DNA of 64,000 nt from Datnioides undecimradiatus (Eukaryota > Chordata > Actinopteri > Lobotiformes > Datnioididae), in the NCBI GenBank assembly GCA_008933995.1, contig WARS01000029.1, forward strand, positions 14,755,131 to 14,819,130, read 5' to 3'. Position numbers and translations under genes: made by a program. The notes under the pieces were generated by a model. The model did no database searches and was not told the DNA's origin. It worked only from the letters and a program-made list of their open reading frames with translations. The first letter of the stretch is position 1. Each line of letters starts with the position of its first letter. Of the stretch, positions 48,021 through 58,712 are shown piece by piece.

Positions 48021-50163
48021 TGTGGTTAAAGTCGGGTTTAAATGCCAAACTCTGATCCACAGAGGAATGACCAGAATTAACTTTCCCACCATCCAGCCTG
48101 CCGCTGTGGTAGAAATCAGTCCTTATATCTCTGCACTCAATACCTGCTTAATTAGGCACAAGGTGTAGATGCATGACTGATGGTGTTTAAAATTAAAGAA
48201 AACATCAGTGCCTGTGTGTGTGTCTGTGTGTATGAGCGTGGTGGTCAGTTGAATGTTATTTCACCGATCGTCACTTTTAATTCCTTCAGACTTTTTAATA
48301 TTCTGTATATATGCTGAAGTGTCTTTCAAGTCTTCCTGTCTTCACAGGTTCTCTCTGAAAAGTGAAACTGAAAAGTGCCAGTCCATTACTTGACGCTGAA
48401 ATCTTTCTTTCCATTCCAGACTTAGATTAGCAATGGAAGCTGGTTTCCACGTGCTGTTGCTGTTCTCGTTGTGTGTCTGGCCTGTGCGGGTAGATACATT
48501 TTACTGTGATGCTACGACTTCTGACAGCTGTTCTCTGGTTACTTACTATGTTAATGGGTGTGAAACACTTTAATTAAAGGAAAAGTTCCACAGCACCTCT
48601 GCTCATATCGTTATTCTTTTACAATTCATAATTGCACCTATTTTAGATGATGTAATGAGTGGAATCAAAGCATTTGTACTGCAAGTCTTGGTTGTTTAGT
48701 CTAGTTGTTTTGCAGACTAAAGGGGGTCAAAACTGAAGATCTGGGCAAAAACAATACCAATACAGCACATCTCATGTAGGGAGGTCAAAGCCCAAATGAA
48801 ATCTGATATTGAGCAATAATGGTATGAGCTGGTATTTCAAAATTCAGAACAGTGAAACTTTTGGAAATTTCTTATGTCACATTAATCTTTTAACGACCTA
48901 TTGGACCGTTTGAAAAATGTATTGCTACAAGTTAGAAAAAAATGCGTATTTAAATAAAAAAGAATAGAAAATACAAGATTTCATGACAGCAAACAGTAAA
49001 ACATTACTTTACTAGGAATACATAATAATATGTTAAGCTAGTATTAAGTCAACAGAGGTTAAATACAAATGTCTTATTTTTTGCAACAATTCATTGGAGT
49101 GGTGTTTCTTTGTACATGTACAGTATAGAACAATATATATACATTATACCAGTATCTATCCATCCTCTGAGAATTTTTAAAGCTGCAACACTTTGAGATC
49201 AAATCCTCTGCTCTTTCACTAGAAAATAAAAAAATATATTTTAGATGGCATTTCAACAGAAACATTACAGTATACAATGTTGTGGGCACAAAAAAATGTC
49301 CCTATTTTTGGAGAAAAAGGTTTAAATATTATATTTTTTATGAGCTTTTACAACTTATTTTCAGTTTCCTGTACAACAAAACACTGGGTCTTGGGAGCTG
49401 TTTGTAGGTCCAGACAGATGCAAAATTTGCTTTCAGTATTGCAAAAACAGACACAAATTCTTTGAGCGTAATATCAGTAAAAGTGATAATATTAAGTAGT
49501 AACAAACTAAAGGAGGTAGAGAGAACATAATTAGACAATACAAACAGTGACTGTCATGCTGGAAGCAACACATGGTGAAAATTAATCAATGAAGAGCAAA
49601 TTAAGTGATTTTACTGCACCTATTAAAAGTAAAAGCAGTTTCACCCAAAGATCAATTATCTCCGTCCTGGTGGAGGCAGCTGAAAATCTCGTTTAATGGT
49701 TAACATCAGAAGCCTTTGTGTTTGCCTTTTGCAAACTGCTGCACAACTACTACCCTGTAATGTTACTGTACACCTTTGTTGACTTATTAAATTATTCATT
49801 AAGGTTTCCACATGAAGACCAAAGACTAAACAGACTTAATGAATAATCTTTACTATCGTGTCAACAGTTTCTTGTTGATAAGTGTTGATAAAAACAGTCT
49901 TTCCATGGAATGATGTGTTTTGAATATGATCATGCATGTTTTAACTGAGGCAACTATGCACATCATGCTGCTGAATATCATTATCATAGTAGGAGAGGGT
50001 GAAAATACCTTTGTTCCCCTGAAGGACCTCCTCTGATTTTGAGTGAATTGCCTAAATTTTCAGTTAGGAGAGCATCACCATCTTGTTTCTATCCCTCATA
50101 ATCTCTGCTGCTGCTGTCCACTCTAATTACTTCTTTCTTATGTGACACTCCCACAGACTTACC

Positions 50164-50207
50164 AGTCTTATTAATAATAAGACTTAAGTCTTATTATTAA
50201 TAAGACT
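50164..50207. repeat. Perfect 44-bp palindrome with adjoining direct repeat
   Basis: Every base from 50164 pairs with its mirror position to 50207 around the centre 50185/50186 (ACTT|AAGT). The right arm unit TTATTATTAATAAGACT is then repeated once more (to about 50224), so three copies of a TTATTAATAAGACT-like unit alternate in orientation. Not in a gene. Confidence 0.95.
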
Positions 50208-50939
50208 TATTATTAATAAGACTTTGGGTAAGTCTGCCTTCTACTTAATATCCCACATCTAGCAAAGTTTTCAGCCCTCCAGTCCTTCTTTACACATACA
50301 GACATATAAACATCTAATTTTTATCATGCTGTCTTTAACTGGCAGCGTAAACACATCGCACCAACATCACTATTAGCCTCTCAGGGAGGAGTCACTCATG
50401 GAGCTGTCTGTTTGGAGAGGAAGAGCGTGGGAGGCGGGAGGAGACAGGAGCAGTTACACACCAAGGGAAGCCCGGTAATAACGGCTGGCAATGTCACATT
50501 TCCATTCCACTGAATGCGTACTAGTCCCTTTTTTTTTTCTTAAAGGACACATTTAAAGGTACACAAATTTGTGCATTAATATTAACAATAGCTTGAATGC
50601 ACAATGTACAAGTGGTTGCTTGTATTAATGAATATTTATCACACTAACCTGCAGTTACTTTCTGCTCTGTAGAGAGTTTTAATGTATTACAGTTCATGAG
50701 GTTTTAAGACCTTCAAGTCCTTGGTTTGGCTCAAAAACCAAATTAAAGTTTTTCATATTTTAGTCAATACCAGTAGTTAACATGTTTGAGTTTACAGTTT
50801 AACGACCAGATTTTGAATGTAAATGTTTTGTACCTTTTCTTTTTCCGTTTTGTTATGACCTTCCCTCTTGCTTGTGTATTTAAACCATTGATATTTCAAA
50901 TGTAAAAGTTAATTAAGAAGAAAAAAAAATCTCTTCTGT

Positions 50940-51420
50940 CTCTCCGCCAATCATTTGTCTCTACAGGTGTCACGTGTTCCAAGATGCTACGCAATGGTCA
51001 CTGGGAAGCGGGAAGAAACGATGCGATGCCGTAGGCTAGCGGGCTAACCGCCAGTAAGGCTTGAATCAACCGAAATACTTTAAAATGGGCAGTTTCTTTT
51101 ACTCCCAAGCGTCTCGGTGGAGGCCAGTGAATTGTGGAAACACAATGAACCTCTCCAAACGCACGACTCTTCCTACCAACTCTGGACTATTTTGGATTCA
51201 TTAAACGTTAATTAACTGTTTGAACTGTTGTCAAGTTCAGCTGGGAGACGCGTTCATCCGGCCAAGATCTACCAACCGGTAGGGTCGATCATTTATGATC
51301 CTTCACATGCGGGTAATTGTCTGTTGAATGTTTAAATTGCTAATAGAAGTTAACTACCGTTTGTTGCCGGTGGGCCGACGAGCCATATTGGTAACGATAT
51401 CAGAATATTACTTGCAATAG
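50940..51420 (+). promoter_or_regulatory. Orphan promoter-like island, possible first exon of a downstream gene
   Basis: In otherwise AT-rich sequence this block is GC- and CpG-richer. It has a forward CCAAT box (50947..50951) and a TCACGTG E-box (50970..50976), then CpG-bearing sequence to about 51380. Candidate donors are GTAGGG at 51280 and GTAATT at 51313. No exon follows within the window, so if real the gene has a first intron longer than 12 kb. A + strand gene is preferred because no coding sequence lies to the left before C2CD4C. Identity unknown. Confidence 0.45.
51085..51204 (+). other. 39-codon open frame within the promoter-like island
   Basis: ATG at 51085 in a strong context (AAAATGG) opens a 39-residue frame starting MGSFFYSQ and ending at TAA 51202..51204. 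A second in-frame ATG lies at 51145. It could be a regulatory upstream frame in a 5' UTR, or chance. Another short frame starts at 50984. No homology is recognised. Confidence 0.25.
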
Positions 51421-54400
51421 TTAAAGAAATATTTTTAGATAACCTTGAATTTTAATAACTGTTCAGAAATTTGGACCTCAAGAATATTTAAATCCACTCT
51501 TAAAGATTTAATATATGAAGTCATTATGCTCTATATGATCACTCACGCCCTGTGCCTTTCTCATGCCAGTGAATAAGAAACAAGGGTAATTGCTGCTTTA
51601 ACTTGCCAGTATTCAATGCCCCTTTCAATTACATGGTTTTGCCAAAACACTCATTTATTATATTTGTTGGAAAATATTGTATAAAATATAACACTGCATC
51701 TTGATGTCAATATGAAAATAAATATTAAAACATACAGTACAAGCCTACATGTCAGACTAAGAGTCTGCCCATGCCCATCTGCAGTCTGTCGCCCCTCTTT
51801 TAGCCACATCAGGGAAAGGAGGCAACCCTTGGGCCATAGTTTTCATGCAGAAATACACTAGAAATTGATGTTTTGAAAAGGTGAAAGTCCATTTTATTGT
51901 GGTTTGCACTACAGACTGTTATCACCTAGCAGAACCATATATTTTACTATATTTGCATTATTTTATGTAGTTTGTTGGTGATATAGCAATAATTGCTATG
52001 GAGGAGGGCAACCGCCAAGAAAATTAAAACCTTTCAGACAGGAAAACACTGGCTGGAAAGTTGGAAAATATTAGTATGTCCTGCTGGTCACAGGTCTGAG
52101 CCTGTGAAATAGACACATGCTGGAAACCTTTTTAGGGTTTATGTAGATTTGACCCTTTAGCAGTAGTGTAAGCACTTTTTTGTCCCCTCCACCTTCATTT
52201 TGTTCAACAATTGAGTTACCTCAAACAACTCTGCAGGCTATGACTGACCATTTCCACTATTTATTATTCAGGATTCCACACAATCACCAGACTCTGCTCT
52301 GTACAGATCATCTTCCTCTCTCCTTACCCCTGCTGCTCTAATTCTTCATCCACACACATGTGCACATGCAAAAATACTATTAGGTTTCCTGTGCCAGCTG
52401 CACATGAGATGATGCCACTGTCTATACCCCCTCACTGTGGAGGCAAGAAAATGTCTTCCAATATCCTTCATCTGCCATTGTTCATTTCCATCCTCAGCCG
52501 GATGCATCTCACAGCCTGTAAATTGATTTATAATGCTGTCTTCTCCTGAGTTGGGTGGAGGATGGGGGGAAACACAATGTAAGCTGTATGCCTTGGAATG
52601 GGTGCAGGTTCTGGGAGCGACGTGAAGTCAGCAATGAAAACCTATACTCTGCAGGGAAAATTTGATCGGGGCAATTTTCATCCCCAGCTTCCTCAACTTC
52701 AGGGAGGAAAGGTTTAGTGCTTTATTGGCTTTGGGATTACTATGGCAACCACAGAGCAGAGTGTTCTCTGAATGAAGGAATGAGACGAGTGTGTGTGTGC
52801 GTGTGTGTGTGTGTATGTATGTGTGTTGGGCTGTATTGCAGTTTAAATTGCCATCCAGTATAATTGTAGCATGCTGTGTTTTCCCTTTCAGCGTTAACTC
52901 TGAAACAAAAGATGGAATTTGGTGTGATTTTTAATTAGTGGCCCTCACAGTGTTTGCAGTGTGTGTATCCAGTCACAAAGACTGAATGTTTTTATTTTTA
53001 TTTTCTGATTTTAGCCTTGTGAGAAATTGTCTTGGCTTTCAGATGTTTTACTAGAAAGCAGAAACACCCAAAATCCCACAAATGCATTTGTGTTAAAGTG
53101 TAAAAGAGCAGTTCCTTGTTGTGCTGTTTGCTGTTTGAGCAGTACTGTAAGACAGAAATCAGTAATGTTATTAATTACATTTGTCCTTTTTCTAGCATAC
53201 TCTGTGACATGCAAAAATAAAGGTATACAAATATTAGCAATAAAAAGCAAGTAATATCACCCCTGTATTAATGTGTGTGTTGCAAATTTCTGCTGTAAAT
53301 GTTTTAGGTCATATTAACTACCATATGTACTGTTTGGTAGTTTGATCTGCAACAGTGCATCATACAATCATCATATGTTGTTAGTGTTGCTGTTCTGTGA
53401 AAACATGTATCTCTAAAAAGTAAAATAAGCCCTGTTTTTAGGCTTTGCTATGATACATTTTCCAGCTAATCCAAGGGAAATGAAAGGAGGATAATTTTTA
53501 TTTTAATTTTAAAAGTAACTTGCAACTAAAGCTGCAAGATAAATGAAGCAAAAAGTGGAATATTTGCTCCTGAGATGTATTGATGCTGCTGTAGCAGAGT
53601 TTAGGGTAATGGCTCTGTCCTGCTCTTTATTAGGTAAGAACTTTTTCTAATGACATTTTGATATGTAAAAAACTGAATAAGACATAAAAGTTATTGTTAA
53701 CAGTGTCCATATTTCATTTAGGTTTGCAGTTGTAGTGTTCTTGATTTATATATAATGGGTTACTATAAATAAAGTAAATAGGCTTACTGGAACAGAGCCA
53801 TCATATTTAATATTTCCTATATTCTCTTGTAAAACATTTCTCAAAAAAACTTATAATCTTACATTTATTTTGTTTGTCTGTCTATAATTTTCTGTGTTTT
53901 GCAATGTTGAGCATCTAAATGGAGTTTTTGTATATTAACACTGGAGTTAAGTGTACAGTTACAACTATATGGAGTCCTGACAAAGGCAGGGTATCCTTGA
54001 GGAGTATTCATTGCTGTATCACCTGACAGCCAGTGCCATTAATGATCAGTGGCTGCTCCTTTGTTGGCTTGGCCTCCAGCGACCCTGTCAGCGTCAGCTC
54101 CCAGTGGCTCTAACCAGTACAATGGGCAGCCCTCAGCCAGCAACACTGTGGCTCAACCACGGTGATTGCACAGCTCTAAACTTTGTTAGCACTGAAGGAG
54201 AAGTTGTCCTTTTTTCTTCCTTTTTTTTTTGAGGAACATCAGGTGGTCAGTGTTGCAGAAAAGACATTTTCTAAGCATTTGGAGTCCATTGAAGCTCACT
54301 GGGAGTGTGTGTAATTGGCATCAAGAGGGCAGCTGTTGTAGAGACGTGTTTCTCCAAAAACAGCTGAAAACGAAACTCATCATATTATAGTTCTGTAATT

Positions 54401-55835
54401 AACACTAATATTCAACCTATATTAATTAGGGCTGGAATTATGGTGATTTTGATGTTGGCATTATTAGTTTGGTCCATAAAATTGTTTCCAAAAAAAATCA
54501 GAGAAAAATGTCTATCGTGAGGATGCAAAACATGGTGACAGACTGAAAGTTCACAACCCAAATATATTTAGTTTACTCTCAAGAGCAAGGAAAACATCAC
54601 ATTTGAGAAGCTGCAAACAATAACTTTATTTCAGTTAATCAGCTAAATTTGCAGCATTATGCACTGAATGCACTGTTCATTTCAAAATATGATGCAGTGC
54701 TGAAAAATATTGGTATCTTCTCATAAAATAGCTGATGAAATGAATACAAAGCTCAGAAATTGAGAAGATTATTGATGTCATTAATGCTGAGATGTTTTCT
54801 GTGCATCATTGCAGAAACTAATCAGTGAAATATTGGCTGATAAAGATTAAGCCTTTGGCTGTGGCTTTTTGACAAAGCAGTCAATATTTACTGTGGTTTG
54901 CTCACCTTTTTCATTTACCCAAACATCTCTGTAGTGGTGGAGGAGGTGCAATGATGGAAAACATTGCATGCACTTGTCTTCCCTGATTTCTCTCTGGGAA
55001 ATGAAGGACAGGAAAAAGGCCCACCTCTATGACTCCCATATTAATTTTTATCATGGAAATAGAATCGCCTAACTTTCCTTTTCCAATGAAAAAACAATAA
55101 ACTGGATGAAAGGAAATGAAAGCTGTTTCATTAACTAGTCATCAACACCCTGTAGGCAAGGCGAAGGCTATTTTCCTCCCCGAGGATGATATTGAGGGAA
55201 GCACTGTACTGTTTGTTCCCTCACAACGCGGCAAATTATTCATCTCTTCCAACAGATTGACAACATCCTGACGTGATGTCCTTATCAACAAATGCACGAC
55301 ACCTTTTCATCTCAGAACTCTTGCTCTTGTCCTCAGCCTCTTGCTGCATGTCTCTCTTTAAAACTCCATCTCTCCATGTCACAGCTTCACAGGTAAAAAC
55401 AATATCACATATGGCTTTATGATTGACAGTTGAGTCTTGACATGTTTTCCCCACAACTGAGATGGGAGAGGCTCCTTCTGCGCACACCAAAGTGTTCTTT
55501 AAACATATTCTGCAGTGTGTAAATGGTAATTTTTAAAAATATATTTTGCATAGTGAACCGGCGAGGACTTTGGTAATGCATTGTCAGATGTCAGTGACTC
55601 AAATAGATGTTCTAAAACAGTTGAACGTTTTTAATAGTGTCACGCCCAGACACTGCAAAATCGAGACTAAACCAGACAGTTGCACATTCATTTTTAAACA
55701 AAACTTCTTTTAGTTTTACTTAAGTGATTGATATGAATATGAACTGTATAATACAAAATATTCATTAAATAACCCATTTTGCCTTGTTTTCCAGGCTTTT
55801 GATATAAATGGAAGGTTTAAGTTAATGCTCAATAG

Positions 55836-55995
55836 CCATCAGTCAGTTAGCGTAGCTTAGCATAAAGGCTGGAGACAGGGGTAAACTGGTAGCTTGGCAC
55901 TATCTGCAATCAACGAATTCTACTAGCGATCACCTCTAAAGCTAATATCATGTCATATGTCATATTTTGTTTGTTAAATCTTTAAAAGACATGAC
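55836..55995 (+). repeat. Second dispersed teleost repeat family
   Basis: CAGTTAGCGTAGCTTAGCAT, AAAGGCTGGAGACAGGGG, AAACTGGTAGCTTGGC and CACCTCTAAAGCTAATATC follow the order of a repeat widespread in percomorph fish genomes (consensus like GTTAGCTTAGCATAAAG, then GGAAACAGGGG). Recognised from familiarity; family name unknown to me. Confidence 0.65.
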
Positions 55996-56274
55996 ATAAA
56001 ATCTCATTTTATATGCCAAAATAATCCACAGTGTCTCTGCTTCAATTTTTTTTTCAAATTTAACAACAATCGTTTCCACTTGTTTCTTATCTCTGAGCAT
56101 ATAATAACTCACTGTAACCTGTTCCCCGTTGGATCACATCAGTCTTGTTGCAAAGGTCTTGGTGATTGGTTTAATAGCAACTGAAGCTTTGAGCAGCACA
56201 CAGCAAAACTTGTGCAGTCTTGTTTTTATCACTTTAAAATATTTCCAAAATGTAATCTATTTCATCTTTCAAAG

Positions 56275-56690
56275 ACAATTTTACACACCTTCATCTCTTC
56301 TTTTCTCAATTTTTGCAACAGCCTCCTCACCACTGCCTCAAAATCCATTAATCGGCTCCAGATTGTACAGAGCTCAGCAGGCAGGCTTTTAACAAGATAC
56401 AAGAGAAGTGACCACATTATGCCTGTTTTACCCTCCTTGCACTTGCACCTAGTTTGTTTTACAATTGAATTTTAAGATTCTATGTTTGACTTTTAAGGCT
56501 CTTAATGGCCTCTCTCCAGGCTTTATCGGATCTCTTTGTCTCACAAAAGTCAGGACATAGCCTGGCAGAGGCAGAGGTCTTTTATCTGTCCTCAAGACGT
56601 TGCTAACAACTAGAGGTGACATTCACAGTCAGCGACCCACAGTTATGAAAGGAGCTGCCTGTGGAAATCAGGTCAGTGACTTACTTTAAT
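56275..56690 (+). mobile_element. Decayed 3' end of a non-LTR retrotransposon (L2/CR1-like ORF2 tail)
   Basis: Read in pieces, the + strand gives FCNSLLTTASKSINRLQIVQ and AGRLLTRYKRSDHIMPVL (56305..56430), then after one frameshift FKILCLTFKALNGLSPGFI (56469..56527), and near the end TFTVSDPQL, a stop where W is expected, and KELPVEIRS (56620..56680). These match, in order, the segment after the reverse transcriptase domain in fish LINE proteins (CNSLL..L...LQ.VQN.AAR.LT, FKILL..FKALNG.AP.YL, F.VAAP.LWN.LP..IR). Frameshift and stops show it is dead. Confidence 0.75.
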
Positions 56691-56891
56691 TCTCTGATTT
56701 TAAATGATTGTCCTGATAGGATGATTGGATTAAAAAAAAAATAATAATCTGAAATTATTTTTATGAAGTTATTTTATGAAAAACACTATGTAACATGGGT
56801 TTTGAATGGTCACCAATGATTCTCAATCATCTGTAAAACATCATTGACAGGTTTTGTCCTGCTGTTCCATGGAAAATCAGCATATCAAGGT

Positions 56892-56926
56892 AAATCACAC
56901 GTGTGATAAATATTTATGTGTGATTT
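56892..56926. repeat. Nested palindromes with an E-box
   Basis: AAATCACAC (56892..56900) is complementary to GTGTGATTT (56918..56926). Within lie TCACACGTGTGA (56894..56905, a 12-bp palindrome containing CACGTG) and ATAAATATTTAT (56905..56916). Not in a gene. Confidence 0.85.
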
Positions 56927-57426
56927 CCATCATATATTTTTGAATCTGCCACCTTCAAAAAGTAGATTATAAGACTATCATGGAGATGACTGAGTGATGA
57001 AAGAGACTGATGTTGTGCTGAGATGTACCTGTAATGAATCAACCCTGAATTCCCATGATAGTGAGCTCATTGATCTGACAGGAACAGGTTGTTGAGCAGT
57101 ACAGAGCTTCCTGTCCTAAGACTAAGCTTTAATGCTCACATTTATGGAGATCCTCTCTGCACAGGCTGAGTAAACATCCAGGGAAGTTAGGCAGCTAAGG
57201 GGCTTTAATGCTCTTTCATGAACAAGCCTTTACGTTTGTTTACAATCCAGAATGCACTTTAAGATCGGACTTTTACCAGACAGCCTCAATATCCTGTTCA
57301 GCAGAAATCAGCAGCAGGTTGTCCATGCCACAGTGAGCATTGTTTGTTGTCCAGATTAATCAGTCCTGATAAGAGGAGGAGGGAAAGAAATGTGTGTCTG
57401 TTACAGATTAGACGGCATACCTTGAG

Positions 57427-57440
57427 GTTGCCATGGTGAC
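57427..57440 (+). promoter_or_regulatory. RFX/X-box-like motif
   Basis: GTTGCCATGGTGAC matches the X-box except at two positions of the right half. It lies in a complex, non-repetitive stretch (57100..57600) that may be a regulatory element. Sequence match only. Confidence 0.3.
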
Positions 57441-58339
57441 GGTCAGGCGGTAGACACCTGTGAATTAACATTAGTGCTGCAGCACTAGGATCTTAATTAG
57501 AGACGCAGGGAAAGAGCAGGACGGCCGCTCAATTCAGTGCGTTATCCTGGCCCTTTATCAACACACGCTTCCATAAAATCAAAGAGAATTAGCTTTCAAA
57601 TGAACAGGTGTCATATGGACACGCTGTGAGAGAGGGATAAAGAGAGGATTGAGAGAATGGGAGATAGAAAGGTTTTTACAAACTATGCTTAGTTTTAATG
57701 CAACCCCAGGACATTTTAAACACACTGAGGAGTGAAGAGGCTGTAAAATAGATGGTCCTAGCTGCTTCACTTAATGTCTGCTCATTTCAGGCTAAACCAC
57801 ATCTGCTTTATAAATGTGTATAGTGAAAAAAGATGAAGCCTATGGCAACATTAGCATCTCTGTGTTCTGATAGCTGCTTCTACAGAAGTTTTAATGTGTG
57901 GTCGGCTGACAGTACTACACTGACTTCCATAGAAAGTATACTTCCGTAGAGGTGTTATCACTTATGAGCCAAAAGAGAGACATAGATCTACTTTGATATT
58001 TTTTCCATGTTTAATTCATTCATAAATCATTATTTGTTTACTGCCCTGAAAATAATCAAATGTAATGTCATTTGCCTTTAAAAGAAATGCTACTGTCATT
58101 GTAATTTTAAATTATAGATAAAATATAACCTGTACTTTTGGCTAGGACATGGCCCCTGCGTATTCACACTTTATGTTTAATTAAATAGTAGAGTATAGTG
58201 GATTGAAAATCTAGGTTTCACTGCCGACTGTGGTTGCAAGTTTAAGCTCGTGGTGTATTGATGCACTCTGGTTTACATTACTACATCACTGCTGCAAGCT
58301 GTGAAACCATTAATCTGGAAGCAGGGAAAGCACCATCTG

Positions 58340-58712
58340 CAACAAAGGCTGGACTTTATTGACCTCCAGAAATGGGAACCATTCAGACTGAATTTTATTT
58401 CGGGTAAGGGGAAGAAGTTTCAGTCATCCAAATCCAGAAAATAGAGGAGGTTTGAGCGATGATTGTGTTGGTGCAGCCAAATACCCGGGGTTTTAACACC
58501 CTTTGAGGTGATGCATTGCCTTGATGGAGAACCCAAGCGCCCTCCAGAGCATAAAAGTTTAGGTTAGCCCAACAGGGGGATGAATTCCAGGTGCACAACC
58601 CCACCAATATCATTGAAGACAACAGGTGTGCTCTTGGTTGCATTCTCTCTTGCTTAAAGACTCTAGGCCCTCCCACTGCAAAACCGGCTGCTTTGCCTGT
58701 GTGTTGTAGGCT
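58340..58712 (-). mobile_element. Degenerate mariner-type transposase relic
   Basis: Translating the minus strand in three shifted pieces recovers mariner landmarks in order: YNTQAKQPVLQW (near 58680..58712, family YNTETKQQSSQW), VFNDIGGVVHLEFIP (near 58578..58622, family VFFD..G.VHHEF.P), WVLHQGNASP (near 58505..58535, family W.LHHDNAPAH, around the second catalytic Asp, here lost), and NFFPLPEIK with NGSHF after it (near 58375..58412, family DF.LFPKLK..LKG..F). Several frameshifts, a stop and the lost Asp make it inactive. The 108-residue open frame on this strand is a by-product. Confidence 0.7.

Larger units (their letters stand above)
46881..50390. other. Intergenic region downstream of c2cd4c
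   Basis: AT-rich sequence with no recognisable gene. Holds a reversed copy of the dispersed repeat (47871..48020) and the 44-bp palindrome (50164..50207). Confidence 0.75.

Noticed and set aside
52736..52749. X-box-like motif on the minus strand as a separate regulatory call
   Set aside because: The left half-site is good but the right half is degenerate, and GTTGCCAT alone is expected by chance several times in this window.
56129..56475. Two overlapping 87-codon open frames as genes
   Set aside because: They correspond to fragments of a decayed LINE tail, with premature stops and a frameshift.
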